Shown here piece after piece: positions 54,725 to 64,000 of a stretch of 64,000 nt of DNA. A program made the translations under genes and the position numbers. Every line of letters begins with the position of its first letter. Positions within the stretch are counted from its first letter, which is position 1. The DNA is taken from positions 3,559,307 through 3,623,306 of the forward strand of contig CM025851.1 of assembly GCA_003952965.2 (NCBI GenBank), given 5' to 3'. The stretch comes from Morella rubra (lineage: Eukaryota > Streptophyta > Magnoliopsida > Fagales > Myricaceae). Under the pieces are notes generated by a model. That model ran no database searches. It saw only the letters and a list, made by a program, of their open reading frames with translations, and was not told where the DNA came from.

Positions 54725-56286
54725 ACTATCCATTTGTTTTCTTGTCATATGATTCGTACTGTTTCTTTAAGTTCACTGTGTTGCTGCAAATGATTGCAAT
54801 AGGCATTACACGGTTCACGTTCCTTTTGTTGGAACAAAGTGTTCAAAATAAGCAGCGAAAAGAGGAATATTCAGAGTAGCATTAGCGCCCTTTGGCGACA
54901 TGATGTTTCAGTTTTGTGTATTCACATTCAAACATCAATAAAAAAGCCTGGAGAATTTCTTTTGTGCTCATGAAGTTCTTTTTGTTGTTCTTGCATCCAA
55001 CACGCTGGTGCGCTGATGTATTATCTGACATGCAGTCGAACATGGTAATTTCATGTCAGTGTTGTTGTAAAAACCGTGAGGGATGAAATAGGCACAACTG
55101 AGAAACTATGCACAAGCTGGGTAGCAACTCTCAATCTAATGCCCTGAGCGAATTAGAATAGTGTCTGGAAGTAAATTGGTATAAGCACGATTCAGGAAAT
55201 CTCCAAGGGCTGGAAAGAAGCCTTTGTATAGAAAGCTTACATTTCTTGTGAATTGTGATGAGGGAGGTGCCCCAAGAGACAGCCAAGTACCCCACCCTGC
55301 GACAAGCAGTGCCGCCATAGCTTGTGGTGACGGTGCCAATCCAGTATTCAGCAAAGAATCAGCAGCACTACAGGCTTGCTATCGAGGAAGCCCTCCGATC
55401 GGATTATTCCGAACCCCCCACATGTAGATGGTGTTCACCGTCCAATATTTTTATCCTAATAAAATAATTATAAAAAAATTTCTTTCTTTCTATCAAATCG
55501 TTACTTTTCATTTTAATTAAACATAAAAAATTAATTTTAACTATCTATTTAATTACTTTTTCATCGATTCTAATATCTCAAAATTTTAACTACTCACAAA
55601 TTTTTACATCCCAACACCACGAGAGGAAGAAATTCAGCTATTTTCGCCAACACCAGAAGCCCACTGGAGAGAAGTCCACCAGTCAAGACCAACCTTTTGT
55701 CCTCTTCAGCACAAAGAAGCCCACTCACTGCTCAAGCCCGCTCATCAAGACTAGGGTTTTCTTAGTTGCTTCACTGACATTTTTCCATGATGGCCACGTT
55801 TTGCTTGTCGTAGTATCGTGTGGTTCCGCGCCATGAGTTTTGAACAGCCAGATGGATAGAGTACCGTATCAACTGTGCACACGTGGCTGGTCTTGTTGTC
55901 GTTTGTTTCATCAGAAACCCTCTCTACCTCTCTCTCTCTCTCTCTACTCTCTCACACAATAACCAATCTGCTACCAAGCTCTCAAGTCTAAAGGCCCCCT
56001 CCCCCTCTCATACAGGTATCTCTCATGGTATAAATCCTTGCATTTCTCAATTCTCTTTCTCGGTGCATCTCCGTTACATCGGTGAGCCATGTTCTCTGGG
56101 GTAATTGGTAAGCCATGCTTTCTTTCAATACACAGTTGTGAAAACTGGACCTTTTAATCGGAGCTCTTAACGTTGTAGCGACTATCTGCTTTTAGTCTTG
56201 TCTTTCGAGGGTTCGCTTACAAGTCTTCATTTGTCACTGAGACATAGCATAGAATTCTTGTTTGTGGATTTCTCTGTTGTGATTGC
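54725..56286. other. Intergenic, LESV 3' end to VTE3 copy 1
   Basis: After the LESV 3' UTR, the tandemly duplicated unit begins near 55267. A MITE-like insertion lies at 55430-55618. The VTE3 promoter and leader follow, with a TATAAAT box at 56029-56035 conserved in the second copy at 62152-62158. A possible leader intron donor (GTAAGCC) lies near 56108. Confidence 0.6.
55430..55618. mobile_element. Candidate MITE, family B, only in unit 1
   Basis: The segment starts GGTGTTCACCG and ends CATCCCAACACC, giving a short inverted repeat GGTGTT...AACACC. It is about 190 bp, AT-rich and non-coding. The corresponding position of unit 2 lacks it, which supports an insertion after the duplication (or a loss from unit 2). 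The end GGTGTTGGGATG resembles the end of the candidate element at 21304. Confidence 0.5.
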
Positions 56287-58813
56287 ATGGCTTCTTCAGT
56301 GCTCAATGGAGCCGAGAATCTCAAGCTCATAAGTGGCATAGCCCCAACCAGGTTTGGCTTTGTGGGATCAAATTTCCAGGACAGGAGGTTGGCCAGTAAG
56401 AATTTAGTGTCTTTTGTTAGAAATTACAAGGCTAGAACTCCAACCACCCGATGCAGTCTATCATCCCCACGGCCAGCTTCGCAGCCAAGGTTCATACAAC
56501 ACAAACAAGAAGCATTCTGGTTCTATAGGTTCTTATCTATAGTGTATGATCACGTCATAAACCCTGGACACTGGACCGAGGATATGCGGGACGAGGCCCT
56601 TGAGCCTGCCGATCTCTCTGATCGCAATATGATAGTGGTAGATGTCGGGGGTGGAACCGGGTTTACCACACTTGGTATAGTTAAGCATGTAGATGCCAAA
56701 AATGTTACAATTCTTGACCAGTCACCCCACCAGCTTGCTAAGGCTAAGCAGAAGGAGCCCTTGAAGGAATGCAAGATAATTGAAGGAGATGCGGAGGATC
56801 TTCCATTCAGAACTGATTATGCGGATCGATATGTCTCCGCTGGAAGGTAATATCTAGAGTATAGTGAACTGAATTTGCTTTGTTATAATTTTCTTTAGTT
56901 GTGGAGGTACTCATCGTGTTGCAGCTGAAGTTTTGATGTAGAGATTATTTGTCTTGAATTAGTTTAAAGAGATTGATCTTCTGAAGACGTGAGCTATGTC
57001 AAATCCAGCTGATATTTGACTCATAGTTCAGAAACTCTTTGGACAAGGTTTTCAATGTAAACCTTGGGTTAATATTATCTTTTCACGGAAATTCAGGAAT
57101 CAGAAAACATCCTTGTTTGACTTTAAAGACCCAGTGAGTTTTAGTTCTGTGGTTATATACGATCCGGATTTTCAGATGCTTTAGAATAGGCACTTTGTTC
57201 ACGCACGCTCATTGACTAGGGAAAAAGGCACTACGGCATTGGAATGAAAAAAAGTTGAAAAAAAAAAAAATAGTAGAAGAAAAGAAAAAGGAAAACCAGA
57301 ATTCCTGGCATGGTGGTGGGGGTGGAGGGATCCCTCTCACCCTGCCCAATTGCCTGCCCCATGGTGCTGAGTTGAAATGGAGGGGATTCCCAGCCTACCC
57401 TGCCCCTCCCTGCTGAAGTGATGAGTCCTCCCAACCTTCGGAGTGATCCTTCCCGCTGTGAAGTGGTGGAGGGGAGACAATCCGCTTCCCACCCTGACTC
57501 CAAGGTGCTGGGGAGGGATATCCCTCCCCTGCTTGTCTTTCTTTCTTTTGTTTTTTCTTTAAAGTTTTCTCATCCTATGGCACTAGTGCCGTTTCACCTT
57601 ATCAGTGGGTTCACTTGAACAACTCACCGTCTAAAAATTGAAGGAGTACTCGACTGAGTTCTTGAAATTACCAGCTTTAAATCTGGGTTTTTTAAAGTCT
57701 AAGAGAAAAAGCATAGAAGACTGTTTACCTAAATTTCTTTTTAGAAAAAGAATGTAAAATGGCAGTCGCACTAGTCCTGTCGTAGATTCCACTGTATAAG
57801 AAGTAATATCGTTCAGAAAATCTGACTGTGAGAAGTCAAAGAACAAAGTATGCTTTTCAAGCTCATGTTATAGATTTGAAAAATAAATTCTTTACAAATT
57901 GAATCTGATATTAAGCTTCTGCCATAGCATCTCTGTGTTTCTTTCTAGAGGTAATATCTTACAAAGTGTTCTTAAATTAACTCTCAGTATCGAGTATTGG
58001 CCAGATCCACAGCGTGGGATCAGGGAAGCATACAGAGTGCTTAAGCTAGGAGGTAAAGCCTGTGTTATAGGTCCTGTGTACCCGACCTTTTGGTTGTCTC
58101 GTTTCTTTGCAGACATGTGGATGCTCTTCCCTAAGGAGGAAGAGTACATTGAATGGTTTCAAAAGGCAGGGTTCAAAGATATTAAACTAAAGAGGATTGG
58201 ACCAAAATGGTACCGTGGAGTCCGCCGGTATGGTTTGATCATGGGTTGCTCTGTAACAGGTGTTAAGCCCTCATCTGGGGACTCCCCCCTACAGGTAGTA
58301 TAATTCGTCATGCCTTATATATTTGAAGTTAGATGAAACACTAAGAGACCCTGGATCTTTTCATTTGTATCTCACTACAGTAATGCCCTTTTTCATTACA
58401 TGTATGTTTTTTTGTTCAAATAAGAATCAAATCCCAACCTCAAACTCTGCCTTGTGGATGTCTTTTGTCCCTCATAACTCTGCTATGAGCCTAGGAGCTA
58501 TTGAACTAGTTGCTGTTAGCCATTGTTATTTTCTTGATTTTAACTTCTGAGTTATCAATACACCATTGAGATAGAAATACAATTGTACAAGCTCTCTCTC
58601 TCTCTCTCTCACTCACACTTTCTTCCAAGACTTATGATGTATGTGCTTTTCATGCAGCTTGGTCCAAAGTTAGAGGATATAAAGAAGCCTGTGAATCCAT
58701 TTGGTTTTCTCCTCCGGTTCATTCTTGGTACAATGGCTGCAACGTACTATGTGCTGGTTCCAATTTACATGTGGATCAAAGATCAAATTGTTCCAAAAGG
58801 AATGCCTATCTGA
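56287..58813 (+). CDS. VTE3: MPBQ/MSBQ methyltransferase, VTE3 copy 1
   Basis: VTE3 is the SAM-dependent methyltransferase of the plastid inner envelope that methylates 2-methyl-6-phytyl-benzoquinol (tocopherols) and 2-methyl-6-solanyl-benzoquinol (plastoquinone). Three exons (56287-56846, 57988-58294, 58658-58813) join in frame to 340 residues (Arabidopsis 338). Residues 1-55 form a transit peptide rich in Ser, Arg and Asn. Then come QHKQEAFWFYRFLSIVYDH, SAM motif I VVDVGGGTGFTT (117-128), ILDQSPHQLAKA, GDAEDLPFRTDYAD and IEYWPDPQRGIREAYRVLK. A C-terminal membrane segment (FLLRFILGTMAATYYVLVPI) anchors the protein, before the end VPKGMPI. All splice sites are GT-AG. A TATAAAT box lies 258 bp upstream of the ATG. 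It is the left member of a tandem pair. Confidence 0.96.
57300..57530. repeat. GC-rich palindromic block in VTE3 copy 1 intron 1
   Basis: A GC-rich island in an AT-rich intron. It opens with the palindrome GAGGGATCCCTC (57325-57336) and closes with the perfect 20-bp palindrome GGGGAGGGATATCCCTCCCC (57510-57529). Between them, degenerate copies of a GATCC-CCCACCCTGCC-like phrase recur. The same block is in the second VTE3 copy at 63216-63440, so it predates the duplication. Its origin is unknown to me. Confidence 0.65.
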
Positions 58814-60700
58814 AATGGGGGTAAGGATTGGAGAGTATAGTCGTACTTCTATTTTATCTCCAAGCGACCATGAGACAGCTTGAGACAGCTCAAGATGGTT
58901 ACTGTGTCCTTCTCTGCTCAAGTTAAACCCTTGTTAGAACAAGCTAGATGAGACATCTTAGCGGTCCAGTTGGACAAACATGCTTCGTAGCTTACTGCTG
59001 TTTTGTGCTATGACCCCAATGTGGTTGTTTAGGTTATTTTCTTTCTTCTTCGTTTGAATGAGCAAAAATAAGACCCGATAAGGTAGTTGCAATGACATTT
59101 GGTGGAAATAACCGACTTTTCGATACTAGTTATATATTTATTTCTTACATATACTCTCACTCGGAAGGGTAGTTAAAAACAGAAAAATCTCTATATTCCC
59201 TTGAATGGATGATTTGCCCTGAGAGGTGAAGGAATTTAGAAACCCGCCAATCGACAAAGATCCACATCATGTTCATAGCAATTTCAACCTTTTAGGTATT
59301 AGGAATGGTTAAAGTATGTTTTTCATCATGTTCTTAGAAATTTAAACCCTTTAGGTATTAGGAACGGTTCAAGTATGCTTTTCAACATTCTAGGTGTGGG
59401 AGTCTTTCCTTTTGGAAATAGGGAGCCAAGTGCTCATGAAGAATACTTTTTGGTTTTCATGTTTCCTGAAGTTTATGACTTGGAAAATGCTATGAAGACT
59501 AGAACAATGCCCGAAGATGACGGTACTATAATAATATTCCCTATGACTTTGATAGCTGAGCATTATTAGTTCACTATCATGAAAAGCTATCTATCTAATA
59601 ATCACAGTAGTCACCGATATTAGTGACTCATTGTTCGTGTTCTATTGCTCTTTTGCCAATGCCTGAGCCTTTTTTTTTTTTTTCGGATTCTGCAGCTTCT
59701 CAGTTCTCATGGGGATCTTGAATTTGTTTAAGCGATAAAGTAGAAATTAGTTATTGTCATTGACGAGAAAGCTTGTACTTTGTCCATCCTGGAGAACATC
59801 AAGCAGGGGAAGATAATTTTCAGAAACAAATGAATTTCCAAAGAAACATCTGGTTGTAATGGGCGACAATGCCAACTTGGATTTCTACGCCTGCTGGAGC
59901 TTGATCAGGATACAGAATGATATTTTAAAATTTTAATTCCTCATTAAAAAATGAGGGAAACCATTTTCATAAACAACTTTTCATGATTTAATGTGGACAT
60001 CGAAGCCGATAACAAAAATTTCATGACGAGAATGGTTTGCCATTATTACTGGTTAATTTGCTTGCCAACATAGAAATAATCATTGTTTCAACCTAAAAAA
60101 TTCCGTGATGAGAAGTACTTCCGCAAGAAACATCAAAAGTTCTTCGACGCAAGTATTTCCAGAAGAAACGTAAAAGGTCTCTGCAAAACATTTTCCGACC
60201 TATTAGGAAATGATTTTAATTTAATGTAAAACGGTTTATGCGGCAAACCATTTTCAGCGAAAATGTTTTACGAATAAACGTAAATTTTTTTCCGAGAAGT
60301 CATTTTCTCAGGGACGTAAATAAGGTTGGTTTTGGAACAGATTTCAGACGTAAAATATTTTAGAGTTTGAAAATTTTGAGAAGAAATGTGAAAAGTTGTC
60401 AGGAGTGGCGTAACCGTGTAAACACATTCTATATCTCATTGGTTCTTTTAAGCTTTTTCTCTTCAAGTCCATTATTCGAATTGCTAGCATTAGAATTGAG
60501 AACCTGAGGAGCCACTTTCTATTATGGCAAGATGGATGGGGCCGAGCTTGCAGATGAGAGAGGTATAAAATGAGAAGTAGTTGCTGGCCTTAGGCCTCCA
60601 ACCATTTACTGTATATGTCATTGTCTACATGCTTGTTTCGATTAGAATTGCCAGTCTATGAATTTTCCTTAATTCCAGAGAAATTCCTTAATGATCAGGT
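58814..60700. other. Intergenic after VTE3 copy 1
   Basis: It holds the VTE3 3' UTR, a two-copy tandem repeat at 59265-59382 and, from about 60100 to 60360, a stretch with recurring CATTTTC and GTAAAA words that reads like decayed transposon ends. A 64-codon ORF at 59375-59569 has no recognisable family. Confidence 0.5.
59265..59382. repeat. Two-copy tandem repeat, 59-bp period
   Basis: CATCATGTTC recurs at 59265 and 59324; both copies continue with TTTAGGTATTAGGAA. The repeat is intergenic and non-coding. Confidence 0.8.
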
Positions 60701-60825
60701 GTGCCCCAAGAGACAGCCAAATACCCCAACCCGCGTCAAGTAGTGCCGCCATAGCATGTGGTGCCGGTGCCAATCCAGTATTCAGCTAAGAATCAGCAGC
60801 ACCTCGGGCTTGCTCTGGGTGGAAG

Positions 60826-61694
60826 CTGCCACGCTCCGAAGCTCTAAAGTTGAAAGGTGACTTCTTAACATTAAACAATAAGACTTTTAATTTAAAAATG
60901 TATCTAAAAAAATTGCATAATAAACTTTATTAAAAAACTGTTTAGATTTATCTTTACATTCTGAAAAGTTTTTAAATTTTATTAGGAGAGATTTATGAAA
61001 TTTTTTAATAAAATTTAGTCTAAATTATTCCGTATGTCTCTAGAGTCTGACTTTTTTCCCGTTTGGTCCTCAGGGTTTGATTTTTCCTAAAAGCATTATT
61101 GGGGTGATGACTCATTCCCAAATAGATCCTGGCGTCAACTCTTGGACAGATAACACACGTGGCTAACGGGCACGTGGGCACTGACAGCTAGATTTAAAAA
61201 AAAAAATTCGCCTAATCGCAAAGTGACACGTGTCAGTACAATAAATAAAAAAAATAAATCTAAATGAAAAAAAAAACCCAGATCCCCAGATCCAGGTTTT
61301 TTTTCCATTTTTATTTATTTCTTAAATTTAGATTTTAGATTTATTTTTTAAAAAAAAATATTTTTTTTTAATTTATTGTACTGACACGTGTCACATTGCG
61401 ATTGGGCGAGATTTAAAAAAAAAAATCCAACTGTCAGTGCCCACGTGTAAGCCGTTAGCCACGTGTGCATTTCCGTCCAAGAGTTGACGTCAGGATCTAT
61501 TTGGAATGAGTTCTCACCCCAGAGATGCTTTTAGAGAAAATCGAACTCTGAGAACTTAACAGAAAAAAGGTCAAATTCTAAGGACATACGGAATAATTTA
61601 GCCTAAAATTTATTTTACATTTTTTTAGATATATTTTTAAATTAAAAATCTTATTGTTTAATGTTAATAATTAACCTGGTTTGGGGCGTGACAG
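60826..61694. mobile_element. Foldback transposon-like element with six G-boxes
   Basis: The ends CTGCCACGCTCCGAAGC and GGTTTGGGGCGTGACAG are imperfect inverted repeats. Inside, two long arms of about 400 bp (from 60865 inward, and from 61667 inward) are inverted copies of each other around a short centre near 61280-61300. Each arm carries three CACGTG cores, placed symmetrically: 61156, 61171, 61227 and 61385, 61442, 61460. There is no ORF. Unit 1 lacks it at the corresponding site (55395-55400), so it entered unit 2 or was lost from unit 1. Long arms suggest a MULE-type or foldback element. A target duplication is not clear. Confidence 0.8.
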
Positions 61695-62408
61695 AAATCC
61701 CTTCCGACAGGATAATTCCGATCCCCATTTCACAGGTTCGACAGAAAGAAATTCAGAGAACTTTTCTCACCCGAAGCCCACTGGAGAGAAATCCACCAGT
61801 CAAGACCAGCCTTTTGCATGGTGGCCACGTCCTGCTTCTTTTTGTCCTCCACAGCACAAAGAAGCCCACTCAATGCTCAAGCCCGCTCATCATGGCCTTT
61901 TCTTAATCGCTTCTCTGACATTTTTCTATGATGCGCCCGTCTCGCTTGTCTTATTATCGTGCGGTTCCGTTTCATTAGTTTGAACGGCCAGATTGATAGA
62001 GTACCATATCAACTGGGCACACGTGGCTGGTCTTTTTGTCCTACGGCCTATGGTTCTTCAGAAACCCTCACTCTTTCTCACAGTTACTAATCTGCTGCCA
62101 AGCTCTCAAGTCTTCAGGCCCCCTCCCCCTCTCATACAGTCTCTCTCATGGTATAAATCCTTGCATTTCTCAGTTCTCTGGCTGGGTGCATCTCCGTTAC
62201 ATCGGTGAGCCATGTTCTCTGGGGTAATTGGTAAGCCATGCTTTCTTTCCGTACACAGTTGTGAAAACTGGACCTTTTAATCGGAGCTCTTAACGTTGTA
62301 GCGACTATCTGCTTTTATTCTTGTCTTCGAGGGTTCGCTTACAAGTCTTCATTTGTCCCTGAGACATAGCGTAGAATTCTTGTTTGTGGATTTCTCTGTT
62401 GTGATTGC

Positions 62409-64000
62409 ATGGCTTCTTCAGTGCTCAATGGAGCCGAGAATCTCAAGCTCATAAGTGGCATAGCCCCAACTAGGTTTGGTTTTGTGGGATCAAATTTCCA
62501 GGACAAGCGGTTGGCCAGTAAGAATTTAGTGTCTTTTGTTAGAAATTACAAGGCTAGAACTCCAACCACCCGATGCAGTCTATCATCCCCACGGCCAGCT
62601 TCGCAGCCAAGGTTCATACAACACAAACAAGAAGCATTCTGGTTCTATAGGTTCTTATCTATAGTGTATGATCACATCATAAACCCTGGACATTGGACCG
62701 AGGATATGCGAGACGAGGCGCTTGAGCCTGCCGATCTCTATGATCGCAATATGATAGTGGTGGATGTCGGGGGTGGAACTGGGTTTACCACACTTGGCAT
62801 AGTTAAGCATGTTGATGCCAAAAATGTTACAATTCTTGACCAGTCACCCCATCAGCTTGCCAAGGCTAAGCAGAAGGAGCCCTTGAAGGAATGCAAGATA
62901 ATTGAAGGAGATGCGGAGGATCTTCCATTCAGAACTGATTATGCGGATCGATATGTCTCCGCTGGAAGGTAATATCTAGAGTATATTGAATTGAATTTGC
63001 TTTGTTATAATTTTCTTTAGTTGTAGAGGTACTCACCCTGTTGCAGCTGAAGTTTTGATGCAGAGCTTATTCGTCTTTAATCAGTCTAAAGACATTGATC
63101 TTCTGAAGGCGTAAGCTGTATCAAATACAGCTGACATTTGATGTATATTTCAGATACATAAAAGTTAGAAAAAAAAAATAGTAGAAGAAAAGAAAAAGGA
63201 AAACCAAAATTCCTGGCATGGTGGTGGGGGTGGAGGGATCCCTCTCACCCCGCCCAATGGTCTGCCCCATCGTGCTGAGTTGAAGGGCAGGGGATTCCCA
63301 ACCTACCCTACCCCTCCCTGCTGAAGTGATGAGTCCTCCCAACCTGCAGAGTGATCCTTCCCACTGTGAAGTGGTGGAGTGGCGGGGTTTCGCTGCCCAC
63401 CCTGCCTCCAACGTGCTGGGGAGGGGGATCCCTCCCCCGCTTTTCTTTCTTTCTTTTGTTTTAAGTTTTCTCATCCTATGGCACTAGTGCCTTTTCACCT
63501 TATCGCTTGAACGGCTCAGTCTAAAAATTCAAGGAGTTCTTGACTGAGTTCTTGAAATTGCCAACTTTAAAAGTGGGTTTTTTAAAGTCTTAAGAGAAAA
63601 GGCATAGAAGACTTTACCTAAATTTCTTTTTAGAAAAGGAATGTAAAATGGCAGTGCACTAGTCCTGTCGTAGATTCCACTCTGTAGGAAGTAATATCAT
63701 TCAGAAAATCTAACTGTGGGGAGTCAAAGAACAAAGGATGCGTTTCACTCTCATCTTATAGATTTGAAAAATAAATTCTTTACAAATTGAGTCTGATATT
63801 AAGTTTCTGCCGTAGCATCTGTGTTTCTTTCTAGAGGTAATATCTTACAAAGTGTTCTTAAATTAAATCTCAGCATCGAATATTGGCCAGATCCACAGCG
63901 TGGGATCAAGGAAGCATACAGAGTGCTTAAGATAGGAGGGAAAGCCTGTGTCATAGGTCCTGTGTACCCGACCTTTTGGTTGTCTCGTTTCTTTGCAGAC
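62409..64000 (+). CDS. VTE3: MPBQ/MSBQ methyltransferase, VTE3 copy 2 (3' end outside window)
   Basis: The second tandem copy of the plastid methyltransferase for tocopherol and plastoquinone synthesis. Exon 1 is 62409-62968; exon 2 starts at 63874 and is cut at 64000. The visible 229 residues are intact, with the same splice phases and SAM motif I (VVDVGGGTGFTT). They differ from copy 1 at five positions: R33K, V90I, S111Y, R199K and L207I. Most changes are conservative, and S111Y lies just before the SAM motif in a variable loop (PADLYDRN). A TATAAAT box lies 257 bp upstream, as in copy 1, but the further upstream region differs because of the foldback insertion. The open frame suggests selection, but the last third cannot be judged. 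Confidence 0.93.
63216..63440. repeat. GC-rich palindromic block in VTE3 copy 2 intron 1
   Basis: The counterpart of the block at 57300-57530, with GGAGGGATCCCTC at the left and GGGGAGGGGGATCCCTCCCC at the right. The right palindrome has changed by a few bases relative to copy 1 while staying largely self-complementary. Confidence 0.6.

Larger units (their letters stand above)
55267..60700 (+). repeat. Tandem segmental duplication, unit 1 (about 5.4 kb)
   Basis: The unit begins with GTGCCCCAAGAGACAGCCA, and the same sequence reappears at 60701. It contains VTE3 copy 1 with its promoter and 3' flank. Exons and TATA regions match unit 2 closely, while introns and spacers have indels, so this is a genuine, somewhat aged duplication. 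The exact right junction is taken to be where unit 2 begins. Confidence 0.85.
60701..64000 (+). repeat. Tandem segmental duplication, unit 2 (cut by window end)
   Basis: It repeats unit 1 from its first base, interrupted by the foldback insertion at 60826-61694. The leader and exon 1 of VTE3 are almost identical to unit 1. Intron 1 is shorter (905 against 1141 nt), mainly because about 200 bp present in unit 1 before the GC-rich block are missing. Confidence 0.85.

Noticed and set aside
57231..57503. Minus-strand ORF in the VTE3 intron, also found at 63121-63474
   Set aside because: It is the read-through of the GC-rich palindromic block plus a poly-A tract. The frame differs between the copies, so it is not under coding selection.
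59375..59569. 64-codon ORF after VTE3 copy 1
   Set aside because: No recognisable family. It begins inside a tandem repeat and has no supporting context.

Overview
The window is nuclear DNA of a flowering plant, almost certainly a core eudicot. The coding content is a series of single-copy, intron-rich plant genes with GT-AG introns, plastid transit peptides, AT-rich introns and spacers, microsatellites and small DNA transposons. The species cannot be named from the sequence. Ten protein-coding loci are well supported: nine complete and one cut by the right edge. One more proline-rich ORF is of uncertain function. No rRNA, tRNA, microRNA precursor or CRISPR array was recognised.

Left part (1-25.9 kb): a 3-ketoacyl-CoA synthase for very-long-chain fatty acids (+, 2823-5190); LFR, an armadillo-type SWI/SNF subunit (-, 7202-10438); GDP-mannose 3,5-epimerase of the vitamin C and cell-wall sugar pathway (+, 15392-17776); and a DUF506 protein (-, 23699-25113). 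The spacers hold three copies of one MITE family, two of them 181-182 bp and inverted relative to each other, and a non-autonomous hAT element with a perfect 8-bp target duplication.

Middle (25.9-46.5 kb): about 9 kb in which I see no gene, then the alpha subunit of plastid pyruvate kinase (-, 35155-39087), an ARF/ARL-type GTPase like ARFC1 (+, 40215-42472) and a heterotrimeric G-protein gamma subunit of the AGG2 type (-, 43014-46416). As I recall the Arabidopsis map, AGG2, ARFC1, PKP1, a DUF506 gene and LFR lie close together in this relative order on chromosome 3 (At3g22942-At3g22990), so 7-46 kb looks like a conserved syntenic block with GME added.

Right part (46.5-64 kb): a tandem duplication of about 0.75 kb covering the promoter and first codons of the proline-rich ORF (49601-50239); LESV, a plastid starch-granule protein (+, 51141-54724); and two tandem copies of VTE3 (MPBQ/MSBQ methyltransferase, tocopherol and plastoquinone synthesis), complete at 56287-58813 and cut at 64000 for the second copy starting at 62409. 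The duplicated unit is about 5.4 kb. Each copy has since gained its own insertion upstream; the second has a long foldback element carrying six CACGTG (G-box) cores.

The genes do not form a pathway, but plastid metabolism is well represented: pyruvate kinase feeding fatty-acid synthesis, KCS elongating fatty acids outside the plastid, LESV for starch, and VTE3 for prenylquinones.
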